Shown here: positions 30,968-41,242 of the stretch, one piece after another | Layout of the letters: each line of letters begins with the position of its first letter | Position numbering within the stretch: position 1 is the stretch's first letter | NCBI RefSeq assembly: GCF_900111835.1 | Contig: NZ_FOJP01000008.1 | Span: 62,001 to 126,000, forward strand | Direction: 5' to 3' | DNA length: 64,000 nucleotides | Source of the DNA: Metapseudomonas otitidis | Lineage (GTDB): Bacteria > Pseudomonadota > Gammaproteobacteria > Pseudomonadales > Pseudomonadaceae | The notes under the pieces: model-generated | The model's input: the letters and a program-made list of their open reading frames with translations, nothing else | Told to the model about the DNA's origin: nothing | Databases searched by the model: none | Position numbers and translations under genes: made by a program

Positions 30968-31115
30968 CGCGTTCTCGGGGATGCCGCTCGCGGGGCGCTG
31001 CGCAAGCCCGTGAAGCAACGTTTTGCACCGGTCATTCAGCGTCCTGATTTCGCGCTTCGGCGCCAGGGGCCTCGCTACACTGCGGGCATCTAGCACAGCA
31101 GAAGGCACCCTCACC

Positions 31116-31928
31116 ATGCACAACCGCATCATGATCACTGGCGCCGGCTCGGGCCTGGGCCGCGAGATTGCCCTGCGCTGGGCCCGCGAAGGCAGCAAGC
31201 TCGCCCTGTCCGACGTCAACGAGGCCGGCCTGGCAGAAACCCTCGCCCTGGTTCGCGAAGCCGGCGGCGATGGCTTCACCCAGCGTTGCGACGTGCGTGA
31301 CTACAGCCAGCTCACCGCATTCGCCCAGGCCTGCGAGCAGAAGCTCGGTGGCATCGACATCATCGTCAACAACGCTGGCGTCGCCTCCGGCGGCTTCTTC
31401 GAGGAACTGTCCCTGGAGGATTGGGACTGGCAGATCGCGATCAACCTCATGGGCGTGGTCAAGGGCTGCAAGGCCTTCCTGCCGCTGCTGCAGAAGAGCC
31501 GTGGGCGCATCGTCAACATCGCCTCCATGGCGGCGCTGATGCAGGGCCCGGCCATGAGCAACTACAACGTGGCCAAGGCCGGCGTGGTGGCCCTGTCGGA
31601 AAGCCTGCTGATCGAATTGCGCCAGGAGGGCATCGGCGTCCATGTGGTCTGCCCATCCTTCTTCCAGACCAACCTGCTGGATTCCTTCCGTGGCCCGACC
31701 CCGGCCATGAAGCAGCAGGTGGGCAAGCTGCTGGAAAGCTCGCCGATCAGCGCCGCCGACATCGCCAGCTATATCTACGACGAAGTGGCCGCCGGCACCT
31801 TCATGATCCTGCCCCACGAACAGGGCCGGATGGCCTGGACCATCAAGCAGAAGAACCCCCAGGCCCTCTACGACGAAATGGCCACCATGGCCGAGAAAAT
31901 GCGCGCCAGGAACCGCCAGGCGTCCTGA
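31116..31928 (+). CDS. Short-chain dehydrogenase/reductase
   Basis: The 270-aa protein has the classical SDR cofactor motif TGAGSGLG near the N-terminus, an NNAG motif, and the catalytic Ser-Tyr-Lys set (INIASMAALMQGPAMSNYNVAKAGV). Asp after the second strand (LSDVNEAG) suggests NAD rather than NADP. The substrate is not evident. The start was set at MHNRIMITGAG because the cofactor motif should lie near the N-terminus. It stands alone, 100 bp before an MFS gene. Confidence 0.88.
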   Translation: MHNRIMITGAGSGLGREIALRWAREGSKLALSDVNEAGLAETLALVREAGGDGFTQRCDVRDYSQLTAFAQACEQKLGGIDIIVNNAGVASGGFFEELSLEDWDWQIAINLMGVVKGCKAFLPLLQKSRGRIVNIASMAALMQGPAMSNYNVAKAGVVALSESLLIELRQEGIGVHVVCPSFFQTNLLDSFRGPTPAMKQQVGKLLESSPISAADIASYIYDEVAAGTFMILPHEQGRMAWTIKQKNPQALYDEMATMAEKMRARNRQAS

Positions 31929-32028
31929 TCGATCGGTCAATTTCTGGGGCTTCCAGCCTTGCCTGGCCGGGGAGGGGAGTAGTAGGGTTCCGCTCCCCGA
32001 CCTGCCTGTCGACGACCCTGGAAGCCCT

Positions 32029-33195
32029 GTGAAACCTGTATCCCGAGCCCTCCTGATGCTCGCCCTGGTGCTGGGAGCGATCAACCTTCGCCCCGGCATC
32101 ACCTCCCTCGCCCCGCTCATCGAGCGCATTGCTGCCGAGTTGTCCCTGAGCCGCGGGCTGATCAGCCTGACCACCGCACTGCCGGTCCTCTGCATGGGGC
32201 TGCTGGCCCCGTTGGCGCCACGCCTGGCTGTGCGCTTCGGGCTGGAGCGGGTCATCGCCGGCTGCCTGGGGTTGATCGGCTTGGCCCTGGCGGCCCGTCT
32301 CGGGTCGCACCACAGCGCCGTGCTGATCGGCAGCGCGGCCGCCCTGGGCGCCGGCATCGCCATCGCCGGCCCGCTGATGTCGGGTTTCATCAAGCGCCAT
32401 TTCCATGACCACGTCGGCCGGGTCGTCGCCTGGTATGCCCTGAGCATGACCGTGGGCGGTGCAGCCGGTGCGGTGCTCACCGAGCCGGTGGTGGTGCTGG
32501 CCCAGGGTGGCTGGCACCTGGGCCTGGCCGCCTGGGCCATTCCCGCCGGGGTGGCGATGCTGCTCTGGCTGTGCCTGCCCAACCGTGCCGAAAAAGCCGA
32601 GGAGGGCGGGACGGCTGGCCTGCCCTGGCGTGAGCCGCGTGCGTGGTTGATCACCGCCTTCTTCGCCATCCAGGCCGGCTTGTTCTACGCCCTGGCCACC
32701 TGGCTGGTGGCCCGCTACGGTGAGGCCGGCTTCAGCAGCCTGCGCAGCAACAGCCTGTTCAGCCTGTTCATGCTGATGGGGCTGCCCAGCTCCTTCGTGC
32801 TGCCCTGGCTGGCCCAGCGTTTCGGCAACCGCTATCACCTGCTGCTGGCCTGCGGCTTCATCAGCACGCTGTGCCTGGCGATGATCACCTTCGCGCCGAC
32901 CCAGGTGCCCGAGCTCTGGGCGCTGTTGCTGGGCCTGGGGCTCTCCGGCTCCTTCTCCCTGGCCATGGTGCTGCCGCTCTATGAGGTGAACAGCTCCCTC
33001 GCCGTCAGCCGCTGGACGGCGATGATGCTGTTCGCCGGCTACAGCCTCGGCAGCCTGACGCCGGTGCTCGCCGGCCTCGGCCGGGACCTGGCGGGCGACT
33101 ACCAGGGGCCCTTCATGGTCATCACCGCGCTGGCCTCGCTGCTCTGCGTGCTGGCCTGGCTGCTGGGGCGCGGCAGGGCGGATGCGCGGAAATAG
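32029..33195 (+). CDS. MFS transporter, CynX/NimT family
   Basis: The 388-aa protein has about 12 hydrophobic segments and the CynX-family start (LVLGAINLRPGITSLAPLIERI). CynX transports or is linked to cyanate, and NimT to nitroimidazole resistance, but most members have no known substrate. The start is GTG with only a weak site. No cyanase gene is near, so a role in cyanate use is not supported by context. Confidence 0.85.
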   Translation: MKPVSRALLMLALVLGAINLRPGITSLAPLIERIAAELSLSRGLISLTTALPVLCMGLLAPLAPRLAVRFGLERVIAGCLGLIGLALAARLGSHHSAVLIGSAAALGAGIAIAGPLMSGFIKRHFHDHVGRVVAWYALSMTVGGAAGAVLTEPVVVLAQGGWHLGLAAWAIPAGVAMLLWLCLPNRAEKAEEGGTAGLPWREPRAWLITAFFAIQAGLFYALATWLVARYGEAGFSSLRSNSLFSLFMLMGLPSSFVLPWLAQRFGNRYHLLLACGFISTLCLAMITFAPTQVPELWALLLGLGLSGSFSLAMVLPLYEVNSSLAVSRWTAMMLFAGYSLGSLTPVLAGLGRDLAGDYQGPFMVITALASLLCVLAWLLGRGRADARK

Positions 33196-33263
33196 CGCGC
33201 AGTTCCTTTCCTGGCCGCCGGCCCTGTGTTAGAAGGCTGCCTCAGTTTTCCTGGAGTGCTTGT

Positions 33264-33692
33264 GTGGACTCTGAATCCATCGTCTATGGCTGCATCCGCG
33301 ACTGGCCGTCCGATGATCCCGAGGTGCTGGATCATCGCCGCGAGACCAATCGTGAGGTGATCGAGCGCCTGCCTGCCGGCGATATCTGGCCCTTCCTTGG
33401 CCGCGAGATGTTCTCCTTCAGCCGTCGCCCCGGGCTTGGCCTCTACCAGACCCAGGTGATTCACTTCGGCGCCAGCTACCCCGCCATCGAGTACGAGTGG
33501 AACCTCTGGGTGAAGCAGTTCGAGGCGTTGTTGGAGCAGCTCTACTGGGGCAGCGCCGTGGTGCACCTGGAGACGGAGCTCAACGGCACCCACACCTTCC
33601 GCTGGGAAAGCGAGCAGGGCTTCCACAGCCCGCAGGAAGCCGGCCTGCGCGTACGCTGCGCCTGGGAACGAGAAGGCGCGCTGCGCGGCTGA
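33264..33692 (+). CDS. Conserved hypothetical protein
   Basis: I do not recognise a named family. The 142-aa soluble protein is rich in aromatic residues ([20 protein letters not shown]) and has no signal peptide or membrane helix. The frame has normal codon use for the region, with G/C at third positions. A GTG start is used, preceded by CTGGAGTG. It may be co-transcribed with ynfA, which begins 44 bp downstream. Confidence 0.6.
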   Translation: MDSESIVYGCIRDWPSDDPEVLDHRRETNREVIERLPAGDIWPFLGREMFSFSRRPGLGLYQTQVIHFGASYPAIEYEWNLWVKQFEALLEQLYWGSAVVHLETELNGTHTFRWESEQGFHSPQEAGLRVRCAWEREGALRG

Positions 33693-33735
33693 CATCAGGC
33701 GGCCGGCCCCGGTCGCACTCGCCCTGGAGGCACCC

Positions 33736-34068
33736 ATGCTCAACTACCTGTGGTTCTTTCTCGCGGCGCTGTTCGAGATCGCCGGCTGCTACGCCTTCTG
33801 GATGTGGTTGCGGCTTGGACGCAGTGCGCTGTGGATCGCCCCCGGGCTGCTGAGCCTCACCCTGTTCGCCCTCCTGCTCACCCGGGTCGAAGCGGCCTAC
33901 GCGGGGCGGGCCTACGCCGCCTACGGCGGGGTCTACATCGTCGCGTCACTCTGCTGGCTGGCCTTCGTCGAGCGTACCCGCCCGCTGGCCAGCGACTGGC
34001 TGGGCGCGGCGCTCTGCATCATCGGTGCCGCCATCATCCTGCTCGGGCCGCGCGTTTCCTCGTCCTGA
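33736..34068 (+). CDS. YnfA/UPF0060 family membrane protein
   Basis: The 110-aa protein has four transmembrane helices and the UPF0060 signature ([50 protein letters not shown]). The family belongs to the drug/metabolite transporter group and resembles small multidrug resistance proteins. Export function has been proposed but not proved for most. GGAGGCACCC gives a good ribosome-binding site. Confidence 0.88.
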   Translation: MLNYLWFFLAALFEIAGCYAFWMWLRLGRSALWIAPGLLSLTLFALLLTRVEAAYAGRAYAAYGGVYIVASLCWLAFVERTRPLASDWLGAALCIIGAAIILLGPRVSSS

Positions 34069-34204
34069 CCCCTCCGTCGCGTTCGTCTGATCCTGTTACC
34101 GGTTGGGGTGGAAAGCCGCCCTGCGACTGCTAGATTTTCGCACTCGGTGTTCGAAGATCCCTACGTCAGGCCCGCTCAACCATAACAAGCAGGACGGACC
34201 CGCC

Positions 34205-34519
34205 ATGGATACCTGCCAATCGTTTTCGACCGTCGAAATCAAGAACCTGGTGTTCCAGCACCTGTGCGACTGCTCGCCTGCCCAGCAGGTGGTGTTCGCC
34301 GCCTGCCGCGTGCCCTTCTATGCCTGCACCCGCCTGCGCTCCGGCGAGCCGGAGGATGTGCTGGTGGTGGCCGAACTGCCCAACGGCATCCTCTATTTCG
34401 GCGAGGGTGACGAAGGCTTCGGGCTCGGCCTGCCAGACGGGCAGGGGCGGCTGCATTGCCAGGGGCAATACGCCCTGGCACTGACCCAGGCGCTCAGCCG
34501 AGCGGGTTTTCATCGCTAG
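34205..34519 (+). CDS. Hypothetical protein, Cys-rich N-terminal part
   Basis: The 104-aa protein is not one I recognise. Five cysteines fall in the first half (DTCQSF, HLCDCSP, AACRVPFYACTRL), which suggests metal binding or disulphides, and there is no signal peptide. The coding bias matches neighbours. The start ATG follows GGACCCGCC, a weak site. Confidence 0.55.
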   Translation: MDTCQSFSTVEIKNLVFQHLCDCSPAQQVVFAACRVPFYACTRLRSGEPEDVLVVAELPNGILYFGEGDEGFGLGLPDGQGRLHCQGQYALALTQALSRAGFHR

Positions 34520-34590
34520 GCGCGCGGGCGCTGCGCTGGGCTTATGCCTTGCTGGAATGAGGCCATAGCGAAACGATCCAATGAAATATC

Positions 34591-34625
34591 TTGCGCGCAA
34601 AATTAATGAGCGATAAATTTATCGC
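34591..34625. promoter_or_regulatory. Palindromes upstream of ohr, candidate OhrR operators
   Basis: TTGCGCGCAA (34591-34600) and the perfect 16-bp palindrome GCGATAAATTTATCGC (34610-34625) lie in an AT-rich stretch about 80-115 bp before ohr. Ohr genes are normally controlled by the redox-sensing MarR-type repressor OhrR, which binds such AT-rich inverted repeats. No ohrR gene is in the window. Confidence 0.4.
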
Positions 34626-34706
34626 CATGAAGATTTGAGCGCTAAATAAAATCGCGCAAATCGAATCGGATCTACCCCAACGCAACCTGATCACGAGGAC
34701 CGCACC

Positions 34707-35132
34707 ATGAGCATCGAAAACGTCGTATACCGCGCCTACGCAGAAGCCACCGGTGGCCGTGATGGCCGTGCCGTTTCCTCCGATGGCGTGCTGGACGTCG
34801 CCCTGACCACCCCGCGCGAACTGGGCGGTGCCGGCGGCTCGGGCACCAACCCCGAGCAACTCTTCGCGGCCGGTTACTCGGCGTGCTTCATCGGCGCGAT
34901 GAAGTTCGTCGCGGCACGGGACAAGTACCCGATGCCGGCTGACGCCTCCATCGAAGGGATCGTCGGCATCGGCGCCATCCCCAACGGCTTCGGCATCGAG
35001 GTGGAGCTGCAGATCAGCCTGCCGGGGATGGACAAGGCCCAGGCCCGCGAACTGGTGGACAAGGCCCACATCGTCTGCCCGTATTCCAACGCCACCCGCG
35101 GCAACATCGACGTCACCCTGACCCTGGTCTGA
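34707..35132 (+). CDS. ohr: Organic hydroperoxide resistance protein Ohr
   Basis: Ohr is a thiol peroxidase that reduces organic and fatty-acid hydroperoxides using lipoyl-protein electrons. The 141-aa product has the two catalytic cysteines in [12 protein letters not shown] and in [13 protein letters not shown], and the conserved Arg and Glu near the N-terminal half (TPRELGG). In P. aeruginosa the ohrR repressor gene is adjacent; here the neighbours are unrelated. Confidence 0.94.
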   Translation: MSIENVVYRAYAEATGGRDGRAVSSDGVLDVALTTPRELGGAGGSGTNPEQLFAAGYSACFIGAMKFVAARDKYPMPADASIEGIVGIGAIPNGFGIEVELQISLPGMDKAQARELVDKAHIVCPYSNATRGNIDVTLTLV

Positions 35133-35150
35133 CCGCCGGCACAAATGAAG

Positions 35151-35173
35151 AAGGCCCCTCACGGGGCCTTTTT
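35151..35173. terminator. Bidirectional terminator between ohr and mdtI
   Basis: The stem AAGGCCCC/GGGGCCTT with loop TCAC is followed by T residues on plus and by a short T-rich tail on minus. It lies between two convergent units. Confidence 0.8.
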
Positions 35174-35177
35174 CATG

Positions 35178-35507
35178 TCAGGCGAGTTTCAGCAGGGTCA
35201 TGCCGCCTACCAGCAAGCTCAGGCCGAGCCAGCCGCGCCAGGCCAGCCGCTGGCCGAACAGGGCCCAGCCGAGGGCAACGGTGGCGATGATGCCGAAGCC
35301 GCCCCAGATGGCGTAGGCCATCGACAGCTCCATGCCCTGCACCGCCTGGGCCAGCGCGGTGAAGGCCGCGAGGATGCAGAGGATGGACAGGCCGCCGAGC
35401 AGGCGCCGGCGGAAGCCGTCGGAGTACTTGAGCAGGATGTTGGCCAGGACTTCCAGGACGATGGCCACGCCCAGCCAGGCGAAGTGAATCCAGGTCACGG
35501 TGCTCAT
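35178..35507 (-). CDS. mdtI: SMR-family transporter subunit, MdtI-like
   Basis: The 109-aa protein has four transmembrane helices and the SMR features, including the membrane Glu in [19 protein letters not shown]. In E. coli MdtI and MdtJ form a heterodimer that exports spermidine. The gene order and the 4-bp overlap with the upstream mdtJ match. In Pseudomonas the actual substrate is not proved. Confidence 0.82.
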   Translation of the reverse strand: MSTVTWIHFAWLGVAIVLEVLANILLKYSDGFRRRLLGGLSILCILAAFTALAQAVQGMELSMAYAIWGGFGIIATVALGWALFGQRLAWRGWLGLSLLVGGMTLLKLA

Positions 35508-35860
35508 GCTGCCACCTCCTGGCGAGTCGGCTCGGTCGAGCTGTGGGTACCGAACTTGATCAGCAGGATGCCGGCGATCATCACGCCGATGCCCAGCGCC
35601 TTGGCCAGGCCGAGGCTTTCCCCCAGCCAGGCGACGCTGACGGCGGTGATCAGCACGATGCCGATGCCCTCCCAGAGGGCGTAGGCGACCCCGACCGGGA
35701 CGCGTTTGACGGCCAGTGCCAGGAAGAAATACGACAGGCCGATCAGCCCGTACATCAGCAGGTGCCCCAGCACCGGGTTGTTTTCGTTGGCAAAGGACAT
35801 GGAGGTGGTGCCGACGACCTCGAAGAAGATCGCCGTCAGAAGATAGATCCAGGAACGCAT
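35504..35860 (-). CDS. mdtJ: SMR-family transporter subunit, MdtJ-like
   Basis: The 118-aa protein has four transmembrane helices and the MdtJ-type sequence ([47 protein letters not shown]). The start at [14 protein letters not shown] follows GGGAGGG on the minus strand; a longer in-frame start at 35896 is not supported. It is first in the mdtJ-mdtI pair. Confidence 0.82.
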   Translation of the reverse strand: MRSWIYLLTAIFFEVVGTTSMSFANENNPVLGHLLMYGLIGLSYFFLALAVKRVPVGVAYALWEGIGIVLITAVSVAWLGESLGLAKALGIGVMIAGILLIKFGTHSSTEPTRQEVAA

Positions 35861-36270
35861 GGTGCCCTCCCATGGGCATTGCGGGCTCGCCGGCAATGGC
35901 GAATCGCCCGTGTATCGGTTTCGGGTGTGCGCAGGGCGCAGGTGGCCGAAGTCGTCCGGCCCGAATGGGAGGGGCGCTACAGGTCGCCGGTCCAGTGGCC
36001 CTCGCGGGACACCAGACGGGAGAAGGACAGGGAAGGGGAGTGGCTGTTCAACATAATGAACGGAATATTAACTTTAGGTATCCATGCGTATCAATCGATA
36101 GATTTTGGCTAAATATTTCCGCGATTGTTACGGGTTTGAGCGCGCCTGCTTTCGGGGTTGGCAAAAACCTGTTCGCTTTATTGATCGTTCTGGGGCTTCG
36201 GCGCCCTGGAGCGGCAGACGCTGCCAGAGGCACCTGGAAAACGCGCTGGATGGCCCGTTCCACGGGGCTT
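35861..36270. other. Intergenic region between mdtJ and acsA control sites
   Basis: No gene is supported. The stretch 36048-36140 is clearly AT-rich compared with its surroundings and contains a GTTCA-N6-TGAAC inverted repeat (36048-36063). It could hold the mdtJ promoter on minus and part of the acsA upstream region. Confidence 0.4.
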
Positions 36271-36303
36271 AGACCATGGTCCAAGTCCGGTAAGACCATG
36301 GTC
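36271..36303 (+). promoter_or_regulatory. Two identical GACCATGGTC palindromes upstream of acsA
   Basis: AGACCATGGTC occurs at 36271-36281 and again at 36293-36303, so the dyads are 22 bp apart, two helical turns. The second ends 72 bp before the acsA start. The matching pair before yjcH-actP suggests a shared regulator of acetate use, perhaps ErdR/CrbR. Confidence 0.5.
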
Positions 36304-36346
36304 GAATGGCCCCACTGACAGGCGGGGGATACAAAAGACGGCATAC

Positions 36347-36354
36347 AAAAACAA
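36347..36354 (+). promoter_or_regulatory. Candidate Hfq/Crc A-rich site in the acsA leader
   Basis: AAAAACAA fits the AANAANAA motif recognised by Hfq/Crc in catabolite repression. It lies about 22 bp before the acsA ATG, upstream of the GAGG ribosome-binding site. Confidence 0.4.
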
Positions 36355-36375
36355 CTACCCGTCGAGGTATGAGAC

Positions 36376-38331
<1,956 letters not shown>

Positions 38332-38354
38332 CCCGGCGACCTCCCGCTCCAGCG

Positions 38355-38389
38355 AACGCCCCGCCCGGCCACAAGCCCGGCGGGGCGTT
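38355..38389 (+). terminator. Terminator-like hairpin of acsA
   Basis: The 11-bp perfect stem AACGCCCCGCC/GGCGGGGCGTT has a loop of about 13 bases. The T run after it is short and interrupted. Confidence 0.65.
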
Positions 38390-38701
38390 CTGCTTCTGGT
38401 CGATTGATATCGGACGGTGCCAGCGGCAGGCGTGTGGCAACGGGGGATAGCGAGCGGTAACAGTCGGGGTGTAACCTTGCGCGCCATTCTGGGGCGCCTG
38501 GGAGCAGATTGCCCCGGGCTGGTGCTGAATGAGGTGGGGCTGGCAGCCCGGTAGCGGGCTGGAGCGCCCGTTTTTACTGGGGGTGTTGGAAAGTGGTCTG
38601 GTAATTGCTTTTCCAAAAGGTTCTGAATTGAACTGCCTAGTCACGAAAGTGGGTTGCTGTCAACCTCTCCCTCCCGGCCGTCCTGGCCTTTTGTAATTTG
38701 T
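38390..38701. other. Intergenic stretch upstream of the aotJ control region
   Basis: I see no gene here. One small hairpin (GCAGCCCGGTAGCGGGCTG, 38540-38560 region) precedes a GTTTTTAC tail and could be a further terminator. The rest holds nothing I can name. Confidence 0.35.
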
Positions 38702-38744
38702 TGTCGCATTGAAGAAATATCGACTTTAGGGCTGTCGCTAGAAT
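38702..38744 (+). promoter_or_regulatory. ArgR half-sites and -10 element upstream of aotJ
   Basis: TGTCGC-N8-AA at 38702-38717 matches the Pseudomonas ArgR consensus exactly. A second TGTCGC at 38733-38738 lacks the AA and is directly followed by TAGAAT (38739-38744), a possible -10. The aot operon is known to be induced by arginine through ArgR in P. aeruginosa. Confidence 0.6.
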
Positions 38745-38877
38745 GCCGCTCACCCGGCCAAGGCCATTTCCCTGAGTTCAATCAAGGTAAATTCCGCGCC
38801 TATTTCTACAATTCGCTGAATGGTCTGGGCACGATCTCTCCTGCCAGCAGATGCTTCCCTATTCCAAGGAGTCAAAC

Positions 38878-39660
38878 ATGAAGAAGATTGCCCTTCTCGG
38901 CGCTCTGGCGCTGACCCTGCTGTCGCCGCTGGCAGCCACTGCCGATGATTCCAAGCCCCTGCGCATTGGCATCGAGGCCGCTTACCCGCCCTTCGCCTTC
39001 AAGACCCCGGACGGCAAGATCACCGGCTTCGACTACGACATCGGCAACGCCCTCTGCGAAGAGATGAAGGTCAAGTGCCAGTGGATCGAGCAGGAGTTCG
39101 ACGGCCTGATCCCCGCCCTCAAGGTGCGCAAGTTCGACGCCGTGCTGTCCTCGATGACCATCACCGAAGACCGCAAGAAGTCCGTCGACTTCACCAACCG
39201 CTACTACCTGACCCCGATCAAGCTGGCGATGAAGGCCGGCACTGTGATCAACGACCCGCTGGTGGACCTGAAGGGCAAGAAGGTCGGCGTCCAGCGCGCC
39301 AGCACCTACGACCGCTTCGCCACCGAGGTCTACGCCCCGGCCGGCATCGAAGTGGTGCGCTACAGCTCGCAGAACGAAGTGTTCCTCGACATGACCGCCG
39401 GTCGCCTTGACGCGACCCTGGCCGATGCCGTGAACATCGACGACGGCTTCCTCAAGACCGAAGCCGGCAAGGGCTTCGCCCTGGTAGGCCCGGACTACAC
39501 CGATCCGAAGTACTTCGGTGAAGGCGCCGGCATCGCCGTTCGCAAGGGCGACAAGGCCCTGGCGGACAAGATCAACGCCGCCATCGCCGCCATCCGTGCC
39601 AACGGCAAGTACAAGGAAGTCCAGGACAAGTACTTCCAGTTCAACATCTACGGCGAGTAA
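38878..39660 (+). CDS. aotJ: Arginine/ornithine ABC transporter, periplasmic binding protein
   Basis: The 260-aa protein has a signal peptide of about 22 residues ending LAATA, and the family-3 solute-binding pattern ([33 protein letters not shown]). It binds arginine and ornithine in the periplasm and delivers them to AotQM-AotP. AAGGAG precedes the ATG. It is the first gene of the aot-argR operon. A long hairpin separates it from aotQ. Confidence 0.94.
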   Translation: MKKIALLGALALTLLSPLAATADDSKPLRIGIEAAYPPFAFKTPDGKITGFDYDIGNALCEEMKVKCQWIEQEFDGLIPALKVRKFDAVLSSMTITEDRKKSVDFTNRYYLTPIKLAMKAGTVINDPLVDLKGKKVGVQRASTYDRFATEVYAPAGIEVVRYSSQNEVFLDMTAGRLDATLADAVNIDDGFLKTEAGKGFALVGPDYTDPKYFGEGAGIAVRKGDKALADKINAAIAAIRANGKYKEVQDKYFQFNIYGE

Positions 39661-39680
39661 TCCCCTCCGCCCTTCCCCGG

Positions 39681-39779
39681 AAGTGGCACAACCAGGACGT
39701 TGAGGTCGCGCGTGCGACCACGGCACCGCGCGACCGGGCGTCACGGTCGGCGGCTAACCTGCAGGTTGTGCCACTTTTT
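39681..39779 (+). terminator. Attenuator-like stem-loop between aotJ and aotQ
   Basis: AAGTGGCACAACC (39681-39693) pairs perfectly with GGTTGTGCCACTT (39764-39776), and a T run follows. The loop of 70 bases can itself form GC-rich hairpins (GGTCGC/GCGACC). It may stop part of transcription or protect the aotJ message so that more binding protein than permease is made. Confidence 0.6.
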
Positions 39780-39833
39780 CATTGCAGCGGTGCTGTCCGG
39801 TTTCACCTGGGGCGCTGCAAGAGGACCTGAAAC

Positions 39834-40523
39834 ATGCTCAACGGCTACGGCTCGACCATTCTCGAGGGTGCCTGGCTCACCCTGCTGCTGGCGCTGTCCT
39901 CCATGTCCATGGCCATCCTGCTCGGCCTGGTCGGCGCGGCCTTCCGCCTGTCGCCGGTGCGCTGGCTGGCCATCATGGGGGATGCCTACGCCACCGTGGT
40001 CCGCGGCATTCCCGACCTGGTGCTGATCCTGCTGATCTTCTACGGCGGCCAGCAGGTGGTGAACCTGGTGGGGCCGATGGTCGGCTATGACGACTACATC
40101 GACCTCGACCCGTTCTGGTCCGGGGTCTTCACCCTCGGCTTCATCTTCGGTGCCTACCTGTCCGAGACCTTCCGGGGTGCCTTCATGGCCATCCCGAAAG
40201 GGCAGGGCGAGGCCGGCTTCGCCTACGGCATGAACGGTCGCCAGGTGTTCTTCCGCATCCTCGTGCCGCAGATGATTCGCTTCGCCATCCCCGGCTTCAC
40301 CAACAACTGGCTGGTGCTGACCAAGGCCACCGCGCTGGTGTCCGTGGTGGGCCTGCAGGACATGATGTTCAAGGCAAAGAGCGCGGCGGACGCCACCCGC
40401 GAGCCCTTCACCTTCTTCCTGGCCGTGGCGGGTCTGTACCTGGTGCTGACCAGCGTGTCGCTGCTGGCGTTGCGCTTCCTGGAAAAACGTTACTCCGTCG
40501 GCATCAAGGCCGCCGATCTGTGA
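39834..40523 (+). CDS. aotQ: Arginine/ornithine ABC transporter permease
   Basis: The 229-aa inner membrane protein has about five helices and the HisQ/HisM-type permease motif (EAGFAYGMNGRQVFFRILVPQMIRFAIPG) that contacts the ATPase. AAGAGGACCTG is the ribosome-binding site. It pairs with AotM in the membrane. Confidence 0.94.
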   Translation: MLNGYGSTILEGAWLTLLLALSSMSMAILLGLVGAAFRLSPVRWLAIMGDAYATVVRGIPDLVLILLIFYGGQQVVNLVGPMVGYDDYIDLDPFWSGVFTLGFIFGAYLSETFRGAFMAIPKGQGEAGFAYGMNGRQVFFRILVPQMIRFAIPGFTNNWLVLTKATALVSVVGLQDMMFKAKSAADATREPFTFFLAVAGLYLVLTSVSLLALRFLEKRYSVGIKAADL

Positions 40524-40539
40524 GCGAGAGGGCGCATCC

Positions 40540-41238
40540 GTGATCTTCGACTACACCGTCATCTACGAGAACCTGCCGCTCTACTTCAGCGGCGTGCTGG
40601 TGACCCTCAAGCTGCTGGCCATTTCCCTGGCCGTCGGCCTGCTGGTGGCCGTGCCCCTGGCGCTGATGCGGGTCTCCAAGCAGCCCATGGTCAACTTCCC
40701 GGCCTGGCTCTACACCTACGTCATCCGCGGCACCCCGATGCTGGTGCAGCTGTTCCTCATCTACTACGGCCTGGCCCAGTTCGAGGCCGTGCGCGCAAGC
40801 TGGCTCTGGCCCTACCTGTCCAACGCCACCTTCTGTGCCTGCCTGGCGTTCGCCATCAACACCAGTGCCTACACCGCCGAGATCCTCGCCGGCAGCCTCA
40901 AGGCCACGCCCCACGGCGAGATCGAAGCGGCCAAGGCCATCGGCATGTCCCGCGCCAAACTGTACCGCCGCATCCTGCTGCCCTCGGCCCTGCGCCGTGC
41001 GCTGCCGCAGTACAGCAACGAAGTGATCATGATGCTGCACACCACCAGCCTGGCCTCCATCGTCACCCTGGTGGACATCACCGGCGCCGCGCGCACCGTG
41101 AACTCGCAGTACTACCTGCCGTTCGAGGCGTTCATCACCGCCGGCCTGTTCTACCTGTGCCTGACCTTCATCCTGGTGCGCCTGTTCAAGCTGGCCGAGC
41201 GCCGCTGGCTGGCCTACCTGGCTCCGCGCAAGGCCTGA
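40540..41238 (+). CDS. aotM: Arginine/ornithine ABC transporter permease
   Basis: The 232-aa protein has the second HisM-like permease sequence, with the coupling motif EAAKAIGMSRAKLYRRILLPSALRRALP. The start is GTG, 16 bp after aotQ, preceded by GCGAGAGG. It forms the translocation channel with AotQ. Confidence 0.94.
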   Translation: MIFDYTVIYENLPLYFSGVLVTLKLLAISLAVGLLVAVPLALMRVSKQPMVNFPAWLYTYVIRGTPMLVQLFLIYYGLAQFEAVRASWLWPYLSNATFCACLAFAINTSAYTAEILAGSLKATPHGEIEAAKAIGMSRAKLYRRILLPSALRRALPQYSNEVIMMLHTTSLASIVTLVDITGAARTVNSQYYLPFEAFITAGLFYLCLTFILVRLFKLAERRWLAYLAPRKA

Positions 41239-41242
41239 TGCC

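Noticed and set aside
30343-31047. Plus-strand frame with a good GGAGG site before an ATG at 30571
   Set aside because: The product is Arg/Gly-rich without hydrophobic pattern, while the overlapping frame from 30590 gives a clear DUF2784 membrane protein.
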